From contig JAJYRV010000053.1 of assembly GCA_021793935.1 (NCBI GenBank), forward strand, positions 1 through 9,709: a stretch of DNA of 9,709 bases, written 5' to 3'. This document shows, piece after piece, positions 1 through 6,674 of the stretch. The notes beneath the pieces are model-generated. The model made no database searches. It saw nothing but the letters and a program-made list of their open reading frames with translations, and was not told where the DNA came from. The translations under genes and the position numbers were made by a program. This stretch comes from Actinomycetes bacterium (GTDB lineage: Bacteria; Actinomycetota; Actinomycetes; Actinomycetales; Beutenbergiaceae). Position 1 is the first letter of the stretch. Each line of letters starts with the position of its first letter.

Positions 1-127
1 CGATATTCTCCAGACCAATCTCACCAAGACGGTCCAACACCGCCTCCTGACCATCCTCATCAACCCACGGGATCAACGAGAACATCTGGATCGACACCTC
101 ATCAGCCGGAACCGTCACACGATCCGG
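1..127 (-). repeat. Tandem repeat unit 2, partial (start of second TIM barrel)
   Basis: The first 127 bp of a second repeat unit, cut by the window edge. Positions 1-127 are base-for-base identical to 1063-1189, a period of 1062 bp, which is exactly 354 codons and keeps the frame. Identity stops at the same codon where the unit begins: the preceding codons differ (Pro-Asp here, Glu-Gln in copy 1). How many further copies follow cannot be seen. The absence of even silent changes points to a recent duplication or to ongoing gene conversion. Confidence 0.93.
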
Positions 128-3100
128 ATCAGGCTCCTCGCCCTCGGTGCTGAACTCATGCGACCACTCAGTAGTGGCACCCTCAGCAAGGACGTAACCG
201 TCCTCAGCCTCCGCCGTGACCGTCACCAACCCCTGACCAGGGTACGTACCGGCATCGATGACCTCGCCATCAACCAAATACTGCACACCCTCAACCTCAG
301 GAACAGTGAACGTATCATCCTCGGTACCCGGCTCATCAGTGAACGTCACATCCTTAGGAGTAACCTCCACCGGCTCCGAAGGCTCACCCGGTTCACCAGC
401 CTCCAGGCCAGTCAGATACTCAAACCCGGTCACGGCGAACTCTTCACCTTCTTCAGCCATGTCGTACTCCATCACGTAGTACGCGATCGGAGCATCCTGA
501 GCAGCAACCAAAATGTCCTGCAACGGCACATCACCTTCACCAAGATTGGCAAAGTCCGGACTCTCCCCACCAAGATCAGTGGCGTCCTTAATGTGCAACA
601 GTTCAATCCGATCACCGTGCTGCTCGATGAGCTCTGCCACATCAACCCCAGCATGCGCCGCCCAAGCCACATCGACTTCAAACGTCACATACTGCGGATC
701 AGTCTCAGCAACCAGGATCTCCCACGCAGACATCTCCTGACCATCGTGCTCATACGTAGTTGTGAACTCCTGGTCATGGTTATGACCAAAGAACTTCTCA
801 AACCCCGCATCAACAGCACGCTCACCAAGACGATTCATCGCCTCAGCAGTAGCCAACGTGTCCTCATAGGAATCAATACCCGGGGCCGGGAAACCACCCG
901 AACCCACATACTCCTGGCCCACCGTACCCACAAACTCCAACGTCTCATCGAAACCATCTTCATCAACGTCAAAGTGCGAGGACGGCACACTCAACCCAGC
1001 AGCATCAGCCTGCTCACGGAACTCCTCAGCAGAAAACCCACTGAAGTTCCCACCATAAGGCTCGATATTCTCCAGACCAATCTCACCAAGACGGTCCAAC
1101 ACCGCCTCCTGACCATCCTCATCAACCCACGGGATCAACGAGAACATCTGGATCGACACCTCATCAGCCGGAACCGTCACACGATCCGGCTGCTCAGCAA
1201 CCAGGAACTCGAGGGAGTCCAGGTCCACTCCTCCGGTGGTGCCCACGACGACTGAGCCAGAGCCTTCCGGCCGTTCGTCAATCGAGGCAGATACGGTTTG
1301 CCAGTCGTCGCCGTCCGTGAAATCGAACGTCGCGAATGGGGAGGAGTCATCGTCCCACGTCAGGGAGATCGTGCCTTCACCACGTGCGCGAACGTCAACT
1401 TGGTTGATGTCCTCGCCCGAGGGGGCGTGTGTCATGGCCATCGGCTTGAAGGTCAAGGTTTCGCCCTCTTCCAGTCCGCCGATGTATACACCAGCACTGG
1501 CAGAGGAATCGGTCTTACGGGATCCGCCAGTCGATGCGTCGTACCACTCAGCTTCCTGCAAGGCAGGCTTAAGGGTGAGGGTCTCCTCGCCCGTGACCGA
1601 GGGAACGTCGCCCTGCGGCTGATCCTCGTACTGGACGACGAGCGTCCCGAAGATCTTTTCGCCCTCGCCGTGGTTCTCGGCGCTTGCCTGAGTATCGATG
1701 GTGAACTCGCAACCAGTACCGGTTTCGAGCGGGTGAGCGTGTTCATCATGGCCAAGACCGAAGGTCCAGGACATCCGATCACAATCTGGGACATCGCCGT
1801 CTTCGGCATCCGTGACGGACACGCTGAAGTCGACCGAATCGCCCCAGCTGAAGATGGAACCGTCGTCGACGTCGATACTCAGCTCGGGGGCGGTATTACC
1901 AACGGTGATCTCCTGAGCGGCAAGTCCAACGCGTCCGTCAGAGTCTGTTGCGTGAAGGACGGCGGTGAACTGACCGAGCTCGTCATACGTGTGGGTGACT
2001 TCAACGCCTTCGGCGTCAATCTCACCATCACCGTTGAAATCCCACGTGTAGGTGATCTCATCGTCGTCGAGATTGATGGAATCGGAGGCATCAAAGGTCA
2101 CCTCGAGGGGCGCCTCGCTACCCGCGATCGGGTCGGCGTTGATGACCGCCCGAGGAGTCTTGTTGCCTTCCTCGGAGTAGTCGATCCGGTACACGCCGGC
2201 CTCGGGGTTCTCGCGGAAGAAGCCCTTTCCGTATTCCAAAATGTACAGGCTGCCATCCGGCCCGAACTCCATGTCGATGATTCCAGACCACTCATCTGCA
2301 GCCTGCTCGAAGAGCTCGTCGTTGGGCAGGAAGTTGTAGATTTCCGTGACCTTGCCATCGGTGGAGATCTCGTCCATCTCGAAGGCGGCGACGTAGTCCT
2401 GCGAGAACTCACCCATGAAGGCCATGCCGTCCCAGAATTCCGGGAACTGAGTCACGGACTCATTGGAGTCGTCGTAACGGAAGACGGGGCCACCCATCGG
2501 TGCCTGGCCGCGCCCCTCGGTGAAGGTGACGAGACCGTCCCATTCCTCGGGCTGATCGCCCGGGTCGTTTCCGTACCAGATCTGCGGCTCGGTGGTGGCG
2601 GGCAGGTCGACCACGCCTGTGTTCCACGTGGAATTGTTCACCGGAGCGGCGCAGTCGAAGAACTCACCTGGTTCCTCGTTCTCGAAGTCCCACTCGTTGT
2701 AGGCCCCGCCATCGTTCGGCCCGTGGCAATACGGCCAACCGCCAGCGATCGGCTCAGATGCCACCTGCCATTCGACGTAACCCATCGGCCCGCGCTCATC
2801 GCTGTGGTTCGGAGCATCCGGACCGTACTCGCCCCATGCGAGGGCGTCAGCAACGGGGTCATATGTCATCCGGAAGGGGTTTCGAAGGCCGAAGATGTAG
2901 ATCTCATCCCGCACCTTGTCTTCCGGGTATGCTTCCGGATCGTCGAGGGAGTCGAAGAAGTTCCCCTCCGGAATGGTGTAGGTCGTGCCCTCACCCGGCT
3001 CAGCGCCTTCCTCGATCTCGTCAAGCACCGAGATTCGCAGGATCGCACCCCGCAGGTCGTTGCTGTTACCCGCGCCGCGGCGGGAGTCGAGACCCGGGTT

Positions 3101-3877
3101 CATGCCTGGTGCGTTGTTGATCGGCGTGTACGCATCGGATCCCGGCGCGTCAGCGGGAGTGTTGTCCCCCGTCGACAGGAACAGGTTGCCGTCGTTGTCG
3201 AATGCGATGTCGGCACCGACGTGGCAGCACTGCCCGCGCTGAGCGGTGACCTTGAGGATCTCCTCCTCAGAATCGAGGTCGAAGGTCCCCTCTTCTGGGT
3301 CGAACTTGAAGCGCGACAACACGTTATAGCCGAGCCACTGATTCCAGTAGCTCTCATCTTCGCCTTCTGGCAGTTCCTCCGGCGCGCTCCCCTGTGGCGT
3401 CTGCTCAGGGTATGCAATCCCGTCATCGGTCTCGCCGGACATGTGAGTCGGGGCATACATCGTGTACACCCAGTTGTTCTCTTCGAAATCCGGATCGAGG
3501 GCGATCCCTTGCAGGCCGTCCTCCGAGTTCCGGTACACGTCCAGCTCCGCCACCTTTTCGGTGAGACCGGTCGCTGGATCGGTCAAGCGCACGACCCCGT
3601 CACGTGCGGTGTGCAGGATCTGTTTATCCGGCAACACCGCCATCCCGATCGGTTCGCCCGTGTCGCCGGTAATCTTTACCTTGTCGTAGTTGTTCCAGTC
3701 GAGTGCGGGATCGTCCGCGGCAAGAACGCTCGCGGATCCCTCGGGGTCACTTTCGCCCCCGTGGCCCGGATGTGCACTCGCTCCGGTGATCGCCAGTGGC
3801 ACTATCAGTGCAGCGGCAGCCGTAACTGCTGCGGCACTTCGGGCCGGCCATCGACCGACCCCTGTCCGTCTGACCAC
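1..3877 (-). CDS. Secreted multidomain PQQ-type sugar dehydrogenase with PKD, CBM6-like and tandem TIM-barrel repeats (C-terminus cut by window)
   Basis: One uninterrupted minus-strand frame of 1292 complete codons begins at GTG 3877 behind a strong ribosome site and continues past the left edge. Residues 1-35 look like a signal peptide (basic start, Ala-rich core, ASA before His36). Residues ~55-565 match the glucose/sorbosone dehydrogenase beta-propeller: CCHVGADIAF holds the likely catalytic base His219, followed by STGD, and GLRNPFR lies near 327. A PKD domain follows at ~572-657 (YTWDFNGDGEID), then a second Ig/PKD-like domain to ~768 and a CBM6-like domain at ~769-895. From 897 a 354-residue unit is tandemly repeated: a sugar isomerase-like TIM barrel (HNHDQEF, FEVDVAWAAH, LLHIKD, VMEYD) plus an Ig-like linker. 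It is presumably extracellular or wall-attached and acts on sugars or glycans; substrate unknown. Very acidic. Any C-terminal anchor lies outside the window. The domain calls are by motif recognition; the frame is certain. Confidence 0.92.
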   Translation of the reverse strand, partial: MVRRTGVGRWPARSAAAVTAAAALIVPLAITGASAHPGHGGESDPEGSASVLAADDPALDWNNYDKVKITGDTGEPIGMAVLPDKQILHTARDGVVRLTDPATGLTEKVAELDVYRNSEDGLQGIALDPDFEENNWVYTMYAPTHMSGETDDGIAYPEQTPQGSAPEELPEGEDESYWNQWLGYNVLSRFKFDPEEGTFDLDSEEEILKVTAQRGQCCHVGADIAFDNDGNLFLSTGDNTPADAPGSDAYTPINNAPGMNPGLDSRRGAGNSNDLRGAILRISVLDEIEEGAEPGEGTTYTIPEGNFFDSLDDPEAYPEDKVRDEIYIFGLRNPFRMTYDPVADALAWGEYGPDAPNHSDERGPMGYVEWQVASEPIAGGWPYCHGPNDGGAYNEWDFENEEPGEFFDCAAPVNNSTWNTGVVDLPATTEPQIWYGNDPGDQPEEWDGLVTFTEGRGQAPMGGPVFRYDDSNESVTQFPEFWDGMAFMGEFSQDYVAAFEMDEISTDGKVTEIYNFLPNDELFEQAADEWSGIIDMEFGPDGSLYILEYGKGFFRENPEAGVYRIDYSEEGNKTPRAVINADPIAGSEAPLEVTFDASDSINLDDDEITYTWDFNGDGEIDAEGVEVTHTYDELGQFTAVLHATDSDGRVGLAAQEITVGNTAPELSIDVDDGSIFSWGDSVDFSVSVTDAEDGDVPDCDRMSWTFGLGHDEHAHPLETGTGCEFTIDTQASAENHGEGEKIFGTLVVQYEDQPQGDVPSVTGEETLTLKPALQEAEWYDASTGGSRKTDSSASAGVYIGGLEEGETLTFKPMAMTHAPSGEDINQVDVRARGEGTISLTWDDDSSPFATFDFTDGDDWQTVSASIDERPEGSGSVVVGTTGGVDLDSLEFLVAEQPDRVTVPADEVSIQMFSLIPWVDEDGQEAVLDRLGEIGLENIEPYGGNFSGFSAEEFREQADAAGLSVPSSHFDVDEDGFDETLEFVGTVGQEYVGSGGFPAPGIDSYEDTLATAEAMNRLGERAVDAGFEKFFGHNHDQEFTTTYEHDGQEMSAWEILVAETDPQYVTFEVDVAWAAHAGVDVAELIEQHGDRIELLHIKDATDLGGESPDFANLGEGDVPLQDILVAAQDAPIAYYVMEYDMAEEGEEFAVTGFEYLTGLEAGEPGEPSEPVEVTPKDVTFTDEPGTEDDTFTVPEVEGVQYLVDGEVIDAGTYPGQGLVTVTAEAEDGYVLAEGATTEWSHEFSTEGEEPDPDRVTVPADEVSIQMFSLIPWVDEDGQEAVLDRLGEIGLENI
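128..1189 (-). repeat. Tandem repeat unit 1: TIM barrel plus Ig-like linker (354 codons)
   Basis: First complete copy of a 1062-bp in-frame repeat inside the sugar dehydrogenase gene, protein residues 897-1250. It begins PDRVTVPADEVSIQMFS and ends GEEPD. Offsets ~11-264 form a xylose-isomerase/AP-endonuclease-2-like TIM barrel with plausible metal-site residues: the HNH near residue 1032, Glu/Asp of FEVD near 1067-1069, His1095 of LLHIKD and Glu1137 of VMEYD. Offsets ~279-346 form a small Ig-like domain (VTFTDEPGTEDDTFTVPEVE) of the kind that separates domains in actinobacterial surface proteins. Codons ending in a pyrimidine are mostly T-ended here, while the gene upstream is mostly C-ended. 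Confidence 0.9.
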
Positions 3878-3880
3878 AAT

Positions 3881-3889
3881 CTCCTCCTT
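3881..3889 (-). promoter_or_regulatory. Strong ribosome binding site deciding the GTG start
   Basis: Read on the minus strand this is AAGGAGGAG, near-complete complementarity to the 16S anti-Shine-Dalgarno. The AGGAGG core sits 5 nt before GTG 3877. It fixes the start, and the resulting N-terminus is a credible signal peptide. Confidence 0.85.
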
Positions 3890-3905
3890 GACATTTCTGG
3901 ACGCC

Positions 3906-3920
3906 GGAACGGTTCCGTTC
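3906..3920. promoter_or_regulatory. Inverted repeat in the leader of the sugar dehydrogenase gene (possible operator)
   Basis: GGAAC-G-GTTCC (3906-3916) overlaps GAACGG-TT-CCGTTC (3907-3920). The element lies 29-43 nt upstream of the start codon and about 100 nt downstream of the predicted promoter. It could bind a dimeric repressor or form a short RNA hairpin just ahead of the ribosome site. The half-site spacing does not fit the actinobacterial LexA box. No regulator gene is visible in the window. Confidence 0.3.
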
Positions 3921-4029
3921 TCGCGACGACATTGAGCCGTCATCTTCGGCTGTTCCAGCTTTTTTGGGCCTCTGCTGCGAGAGCCACTTGCGTGAAGACA
4001 ATCGGCAGTGCCGTGCCTCACACCCAATA

Positions 4030-4057
4030 ACCGTAACAACCCTTTCGTTCATGTCAA
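4030..4057 (-). promoter_or_regulatory. Sigma70-type promoter for the secreted sugar dehydrogenase
   Basis: On the minus strand a perfect -35 box TTGACA (4057-4052) is followed by a 16-nt spacer and TACGGT (4035-4030), preceded by TGT as an extended -10. Transcription would start near 4022, giving a leader of about 145 nt before GTG 3877. The promoter lies between this gene and the polyprenyl synthase upstream on the same strand, so the dehydrogenase gene is probably transcribed independently. Confidence 0.6.
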
Positions 4058-4130
4058 GGCAAAAGTCAGAATCATCGAACCGCGCTTACGTAAATTTGAT
4101 ACCTCGTCGGCGGGGGTTTTCATCCCACTT

Positions 4131-5267
4131 TTAATCCTTCCCGACGCCGCCGTTTACGCATACCATTGCGGTTTCCACGCGCCCACTTACCATCTCCCAC
4201 ACCTCCATAAGTTCCGTTGCAACAGGGTTCAAGGAAACCGACTCCTCGATGACCTGGCGCGCGGTCGCCAGCTCGATGCGCGCCTGCTGCTCCACTTCGG
4301 CCGGGGCCCCCGACGAGGCGAGGTGCTGGCGAATCATCGACGCGGTACTCGCGTCCATGTCGGGTCGCCCCACCAGGTGGCCGATGTGTTTCCATACCGG
4401 GAGCCGACGAGCGTGGAGCATGAGGGTCGTTGCTTTCCCCTCTCGGAGATCGGACACCTGACTTTTTCCCGTCAGCTCCTCCGGGGCGAACACTCCGAGC
4501 AGGTCATCTGCGAGCTGGAACGCCTGCCCCAACGACCGCCCCGCCGCATCGAGACCATCCAGCGCACCGCCCGGGGCCCCGGCCACCAGCCCCCCGGCCC
4601 GCAGCGGGGCTTGAAATGAGTAAAACGCCGTCTTCGCCGCCGCGGTCTGCAACGCGCGCTCGATCGAGACTTCCCACAACCCGTGCGCAGCGACGACATC
4701 ATCGAGCTCTCCCGCGACGCTGACGAAGATCGTGGACCACATCAGATCGGCGAGCGCGCTGCGAACATCAGCCGGCGCCTCGATCGCCGCAATCAGGCGA
4801 TGGGCCAATGCGATGGCGAGGTCACCCGCGAGGACCGCCGAGGCTTCAGCGAGATGGTCCGCCGAACGATCCTCTGCGCCTTGTTCCAGCGCAGCGCTTC
4901 GCATACTCGCCGATAGGTTCGGGGCGCCACGACGGTGGGTGTCGTGGTCGATCAAGTCGTCGTGAATCAGAAAACCCGCATGCAGGAGCTCGAACGCCGC
5001 ACCAAGATGGGCAGCAGACGTCGGTTCAACGCCTCCAAAACTGTCGTGGACTGCCGTGACGAGGCGGCCGCGAAAATTCTTTCCGCCCCTGGCCGTGAGG
5101 CCCAGCTGGTCCCACAGCAACTCGTATGCCGGCCCGAAGCCGACGGCCCGTTGTGATTGTTCACGCAGAACTCCCGCGACAATCTCGTTGACGTCGGGAC
5201 CTGCTTCCATCGGTACCGCGCCGGTGAATTGCGGCAGCCAGCCGCCTCTGTGCGCTTCCTTGCCCAT
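4131..5267 (-). CDS. Polyprenyl diphosphate synthase (geranylgeranyl diphosphate synthase type)
   Basis: A 378-residue trans-isoprenyl diphosphate synthase that would condense isopentenyl diphosphate onto an allylic primer in the cytoplasm to give a C15-C20 or somewhat longer prenyl donor. The first Asp-rich motif is DDLID (103-107) in HDDLIDHD, without the two-residue insertion of proteobacterial CrtE, followed by RRG at 112-114. GDL is at 148-150. The second motif is DDLLG (254-258), where classical enzymes have DDxxD, followed by TGKS and DLREGK (273-278); this form is common in actinobacterial GGPP synthases. ATG 5267 is chosen because AAGGG lies 7 nt upstream; Met20 (5210) is an alternative. 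It is divergent from the operon carrying a UbiA prenyltransferase, so it is a likely source of that enzyme's donor. Product length cannot be fixed by eye. I see no convincing promoter upstream and no terminator after TAA 4131. Confidence 0.92.
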   Translation of the reverse strand: MGKEAHRGGWLPQFTGAVPMEAGPDVNEIVAGVLREQSQRAVGFGPAYELLWDQLGLTARGGKNFRGRLVTAVHDSFGGVEPTSAAHLGAAFELLHAGFLIHDDLIDHDTHRRGAPNLSASMRSAALEQGAEDRSADHLAEASAVLAGDLAIALAHRLIAAIEAPADVRSALADLMWSTIFVSVAGELDDVVAAHGLWEVSIERALQTAAAKTAFYSFQAPLRAGGLVAGAPGGALDGLDAAGRSLGQAFQLADDLLGVFAPEELTGKSQVSDLREGKATTLMLHARRLPVWKHIGHLVGRPDMDASTASMIRQHLASSGAPAEVEQQARIELATARQVIEESVSLNPVATELMEVWEMVSGRVETAMVCVNGGVGKD

Positions 5268-5314
5268 GTCGCTGCCCTTTCAAAAACCGCCTATGGTCGA
5301 GCTTGACTCCCGCG

Positions 5315-5342
5315 TTGCCTACACCGCCACTTTTGTTAGACT
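5315..5342 (+). promoter_or_regulatory. Probable promoter of the ino/ebo-type operon
   Basis: TTGCCT (5315-5320), a 16-nt spacer, then TAGACT (5337-5342) with a TGT extended -10. Spacer length and the TTGT-TA arrangement at the -10 match the promoter predicted for the sugar dehydrogenase gene. The start would be near 5349, leaving about 140 nt of leader before ATG 5490. It lies in the 222-bp divergent region 5268-5489 shared with the polyprenyl synthase. Confidence 0.45.
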
Positions 5343-5414
5343 ACGCAGTCCTTGCAGCGCTAAGCAGCGGAAGATCTGCTCCCTCTACGTTCTGCTATTG
5401 TGAAACGACTAGCG

Positions 5415-5430
5415 GAACTTGTCCAAGTTC
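5415..5430. promoter_or_regulatory. Perfect 7-bp inverted repeat in the operon leader (possible operator)
   Basis: GAACTTG-TC-CAAGTTC is a perfect palindrome of two 7-bp arms around 2 nt, located about 66 nt downstream of the predicted transcription start and 60 nt before ATG 5490. Its size and symmetry suit a dimeric repressor roadblock. It shares GAAC...GTTC outer arms with the element at 3907-3920, but the inner spacing differs (8 versus 6 nt), so a common regulator is only a guess. As RNA it could form a hairpin, but there is no T tract to make it a terminator. Confidence 0.4.
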
Positions 5431-5489
5431 ACCGCGATCAACGCCGATCGGTCTCTACAGCGCGGTCGGAGAGTAAAGAGGTGAGGGAT

Positions 5490-6674
5490 ATGAGCACGAG
5501 GACACAACCCGGCGATGCGGTCGCTCGGGGTCGAACGGGAATCTGGTTTATCGGCGCACGCGGTTCAGTTGCGACAACCGCAACAATCGGCTCTCTCGCA
5601 GTCACTGCCGGACTCGCCAACGACACCGGGCTCGTCAGCGAACTCGCACCGATCAACACGGCGGCCGATCCGATTCGACTGGCCGATCTCGTCATCGCGG
5701 GCTATGACCCGTCTGACGTCTCGCTCGTCGACCGGGCCGAGTCGCTCGCAGAGTCCGGTGTCTTCCCACCCGCGCTCGTCGCAGCGTTGAGAGCCGAGCT
5801 TTCCGCCGTCGACGAGCGGGTCAAATCTCCCCCGCAGGGCGCATCTCATCGGGAGACCGCCGAGGCGATCGAGCAGGACCTGCGCAACTTCCAGCACGAG
5901 CATGACCTCGCGCGCGTCGTCGTCGTTGATGTGAGCCACACCGAACCACCGGTCGAGTCTGCACCTGAACTAGCGCACCTGCACGCGCTGGAAACGGCCC
6001 TCGACGCGGGCGAATCCCCGCTGCCAGCAAGCTCATTGTACGCCTATGGCGCTTTCAAGGCTGGCTGCCCGCTCGTCGCTTTCACCCCGAGCCCCGGTCC
6101 GGCGCTAGGGGCGCTCACTGAACTCGCCGAGCGGTGCGGCGTCCCCTGGGCGGGCAGGGACGGCAAAACGGGGGAGACCCTTGTGAAAACGACCCTCGCC
6201 CCAATGTTCGCTACCCGGGCACTCAAGGTCCGCTCGTGGGCCTCGTACAACCTCCTGGGCGGCGGTGACGGCGAGACTCTGGCCGACCCGGTCGCCGTCA
6301 CGAGCAAGACGGCAACAAAGGGCGCCGGCGTGGATGCGATCCTCGGCCACCATGTCGATGGTCCCCTCCGGATTGACTACGTCGAAGACATGGGTGATTG
6401 GAAGACGGCGTGGGACCACGTGTCTTTCGAGGGATTCCTCGGCACCCGGATGACGATGCAGTTCACGTGGCAGGGCTGCGACTCTGCGCTCGCCGCGCCC
6501 CTCGTGCTCGACCTGGTGCGCCTCATCGCGCGCGCCCATGAGGTCGGCGAAGTGGGGCCCGTGGCTGCCCTCGGATTCTTCTTCAAGGACCCGATTGGCG
6601 CCGCCGATCATTCCCTCAGTGGGCAATGGCAGGCGCTGAGCGAGTGGTGCGAGAAGCTGGCGCTGACGCGATGA
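5490..6674 (+). CDS. Inositol-3-phosphate synthase family protein (cyclitol phosphate synthase)
   Basis: A 394-residue NAD-dependent isomerase of the myo-inositol-1-phosphate synthase family, which cyclises glucose-6-phosphate. The Rossmann entry GIWFIGARGSVATT is at 17-30. The segment GRDGKTGE (222-229) and SYNLLGGGDGE match family landmarks. Four lysines fall where the family keeps its catalytic or phosphate-binding lysines: Lys273 and Lys277 in SKTATKG, Lys305 in MGDWKTAW and Lys366 in FFFKDP. The spacing and text differ clearly from the housekeeping Ino1 of Mycobacterium as I remember it, so this looks like a separate paralogue, similar to the S. coelicolor SCO3243 type. ATG 5490 is chosen for AAAGAGG 8 nt upstream; an in-frame GTG at 5400 has no ribosome site. 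Its stop overlaps the prenyltransferase start (ATGA at 6671). Inferred role: making the cyclitol head group for the pathway. The exact substrate is unproven. Confidence 0.88.
   Translation: MSTRTQPGDAVARGRTGIWFIGARGSVATTATIGSLAVTAGLANDTGLVSELAPINTAADPIRLADLVIAGYDPSDVSLVDRAESLAESGVFPPALVAALRAELSAVDERVKSPPQGASHRETAEAIEQDLRNFQHEHDLARVVVVDVSHTEPPVESAPELAHLHALETALDAGESPLPASSLYAYGAFKAGCPLVAFTPSPGPALGALTELAERCGVPWAGRDGKTGETLVKTTLAPMFATRALKVRSWASYNLLGGGDGETLADPVAVTSKTATKGAGVDAILGHHVDGPLRIDYVEDMGDWKTAWDHVSFEGFLGTRMTMQFTWQGCDSALAAPLVLDLVRLIARAHEVGEVGPVAALGFFFKDPIGAADHSLSGQWQALSEWCEKLALTR

Larger units (their letters stand above)
5268..5489. other. Divergent intergenic region between polyprenyl synthase and ino/ebo operon
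   Basis: A 222-bp region carrying the predicted rightward promoter (5315-5342) and the 5415-5430 palindrome. TAGACTA around 5337-5343 is itself a short odd-centred palindrome covering the -10 box. For the leftward gene I see only a ribosome site (AAGGG near 5276) and no good -35/-10 pair. Short complementary segments AGCAG and CTGCT near 5360-5380 could pair in the leader RNA. The layout allows joint control of donor synthesis and operon. Confidence 0.5.

Noticed and set aside
1..1189. Insertion sequence or mobile element as the cause of the long direct repeat
   Set aside because: The repeat is an in-frame coding domain unit with no transposase, terminal inverted repeats or target duplication.
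158..1255. A 365-codon plus-strand open frame over the repeat region
   Set aside because: Antisense shadow of the TIM-barrel repeat; low-complexity, Arg/Leu/Thr-rich translation with no family resemblance.
3906..3920. LexA (SOS) box
   Set aside because: GAAC and GTTC arms are present, but the inner spacing is 6 nt, not the 4 nt of the actinobacterial LexA box.
1298..4030. A 910-codon open frame on the plus strand opposite the sugar dehydrogenase gene
   Set aside because: Its translation has no recognisable domain and mirrors the codon structure of the real minus-strand gene, which has a signal peptide, ribosome site and clear domains.
4101..4120. Possible terminator hairpin with a TTTT run after the polyprenyl synthase
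   Set aside because: The stem is only 5 bp with a wobble, and the T run is on the plus strand, where no gene ends; on the relevant minus strand the stem has a mismatch and no T tract.
5400..5489. N-terminal extension of the Ino1-like protein from GTG 5400
   Set aside because: No ribosome site before it, charged non-conserved text, and the extension would cover the palindrome; ATG 5490 has AAAGAGG at proper spacing.
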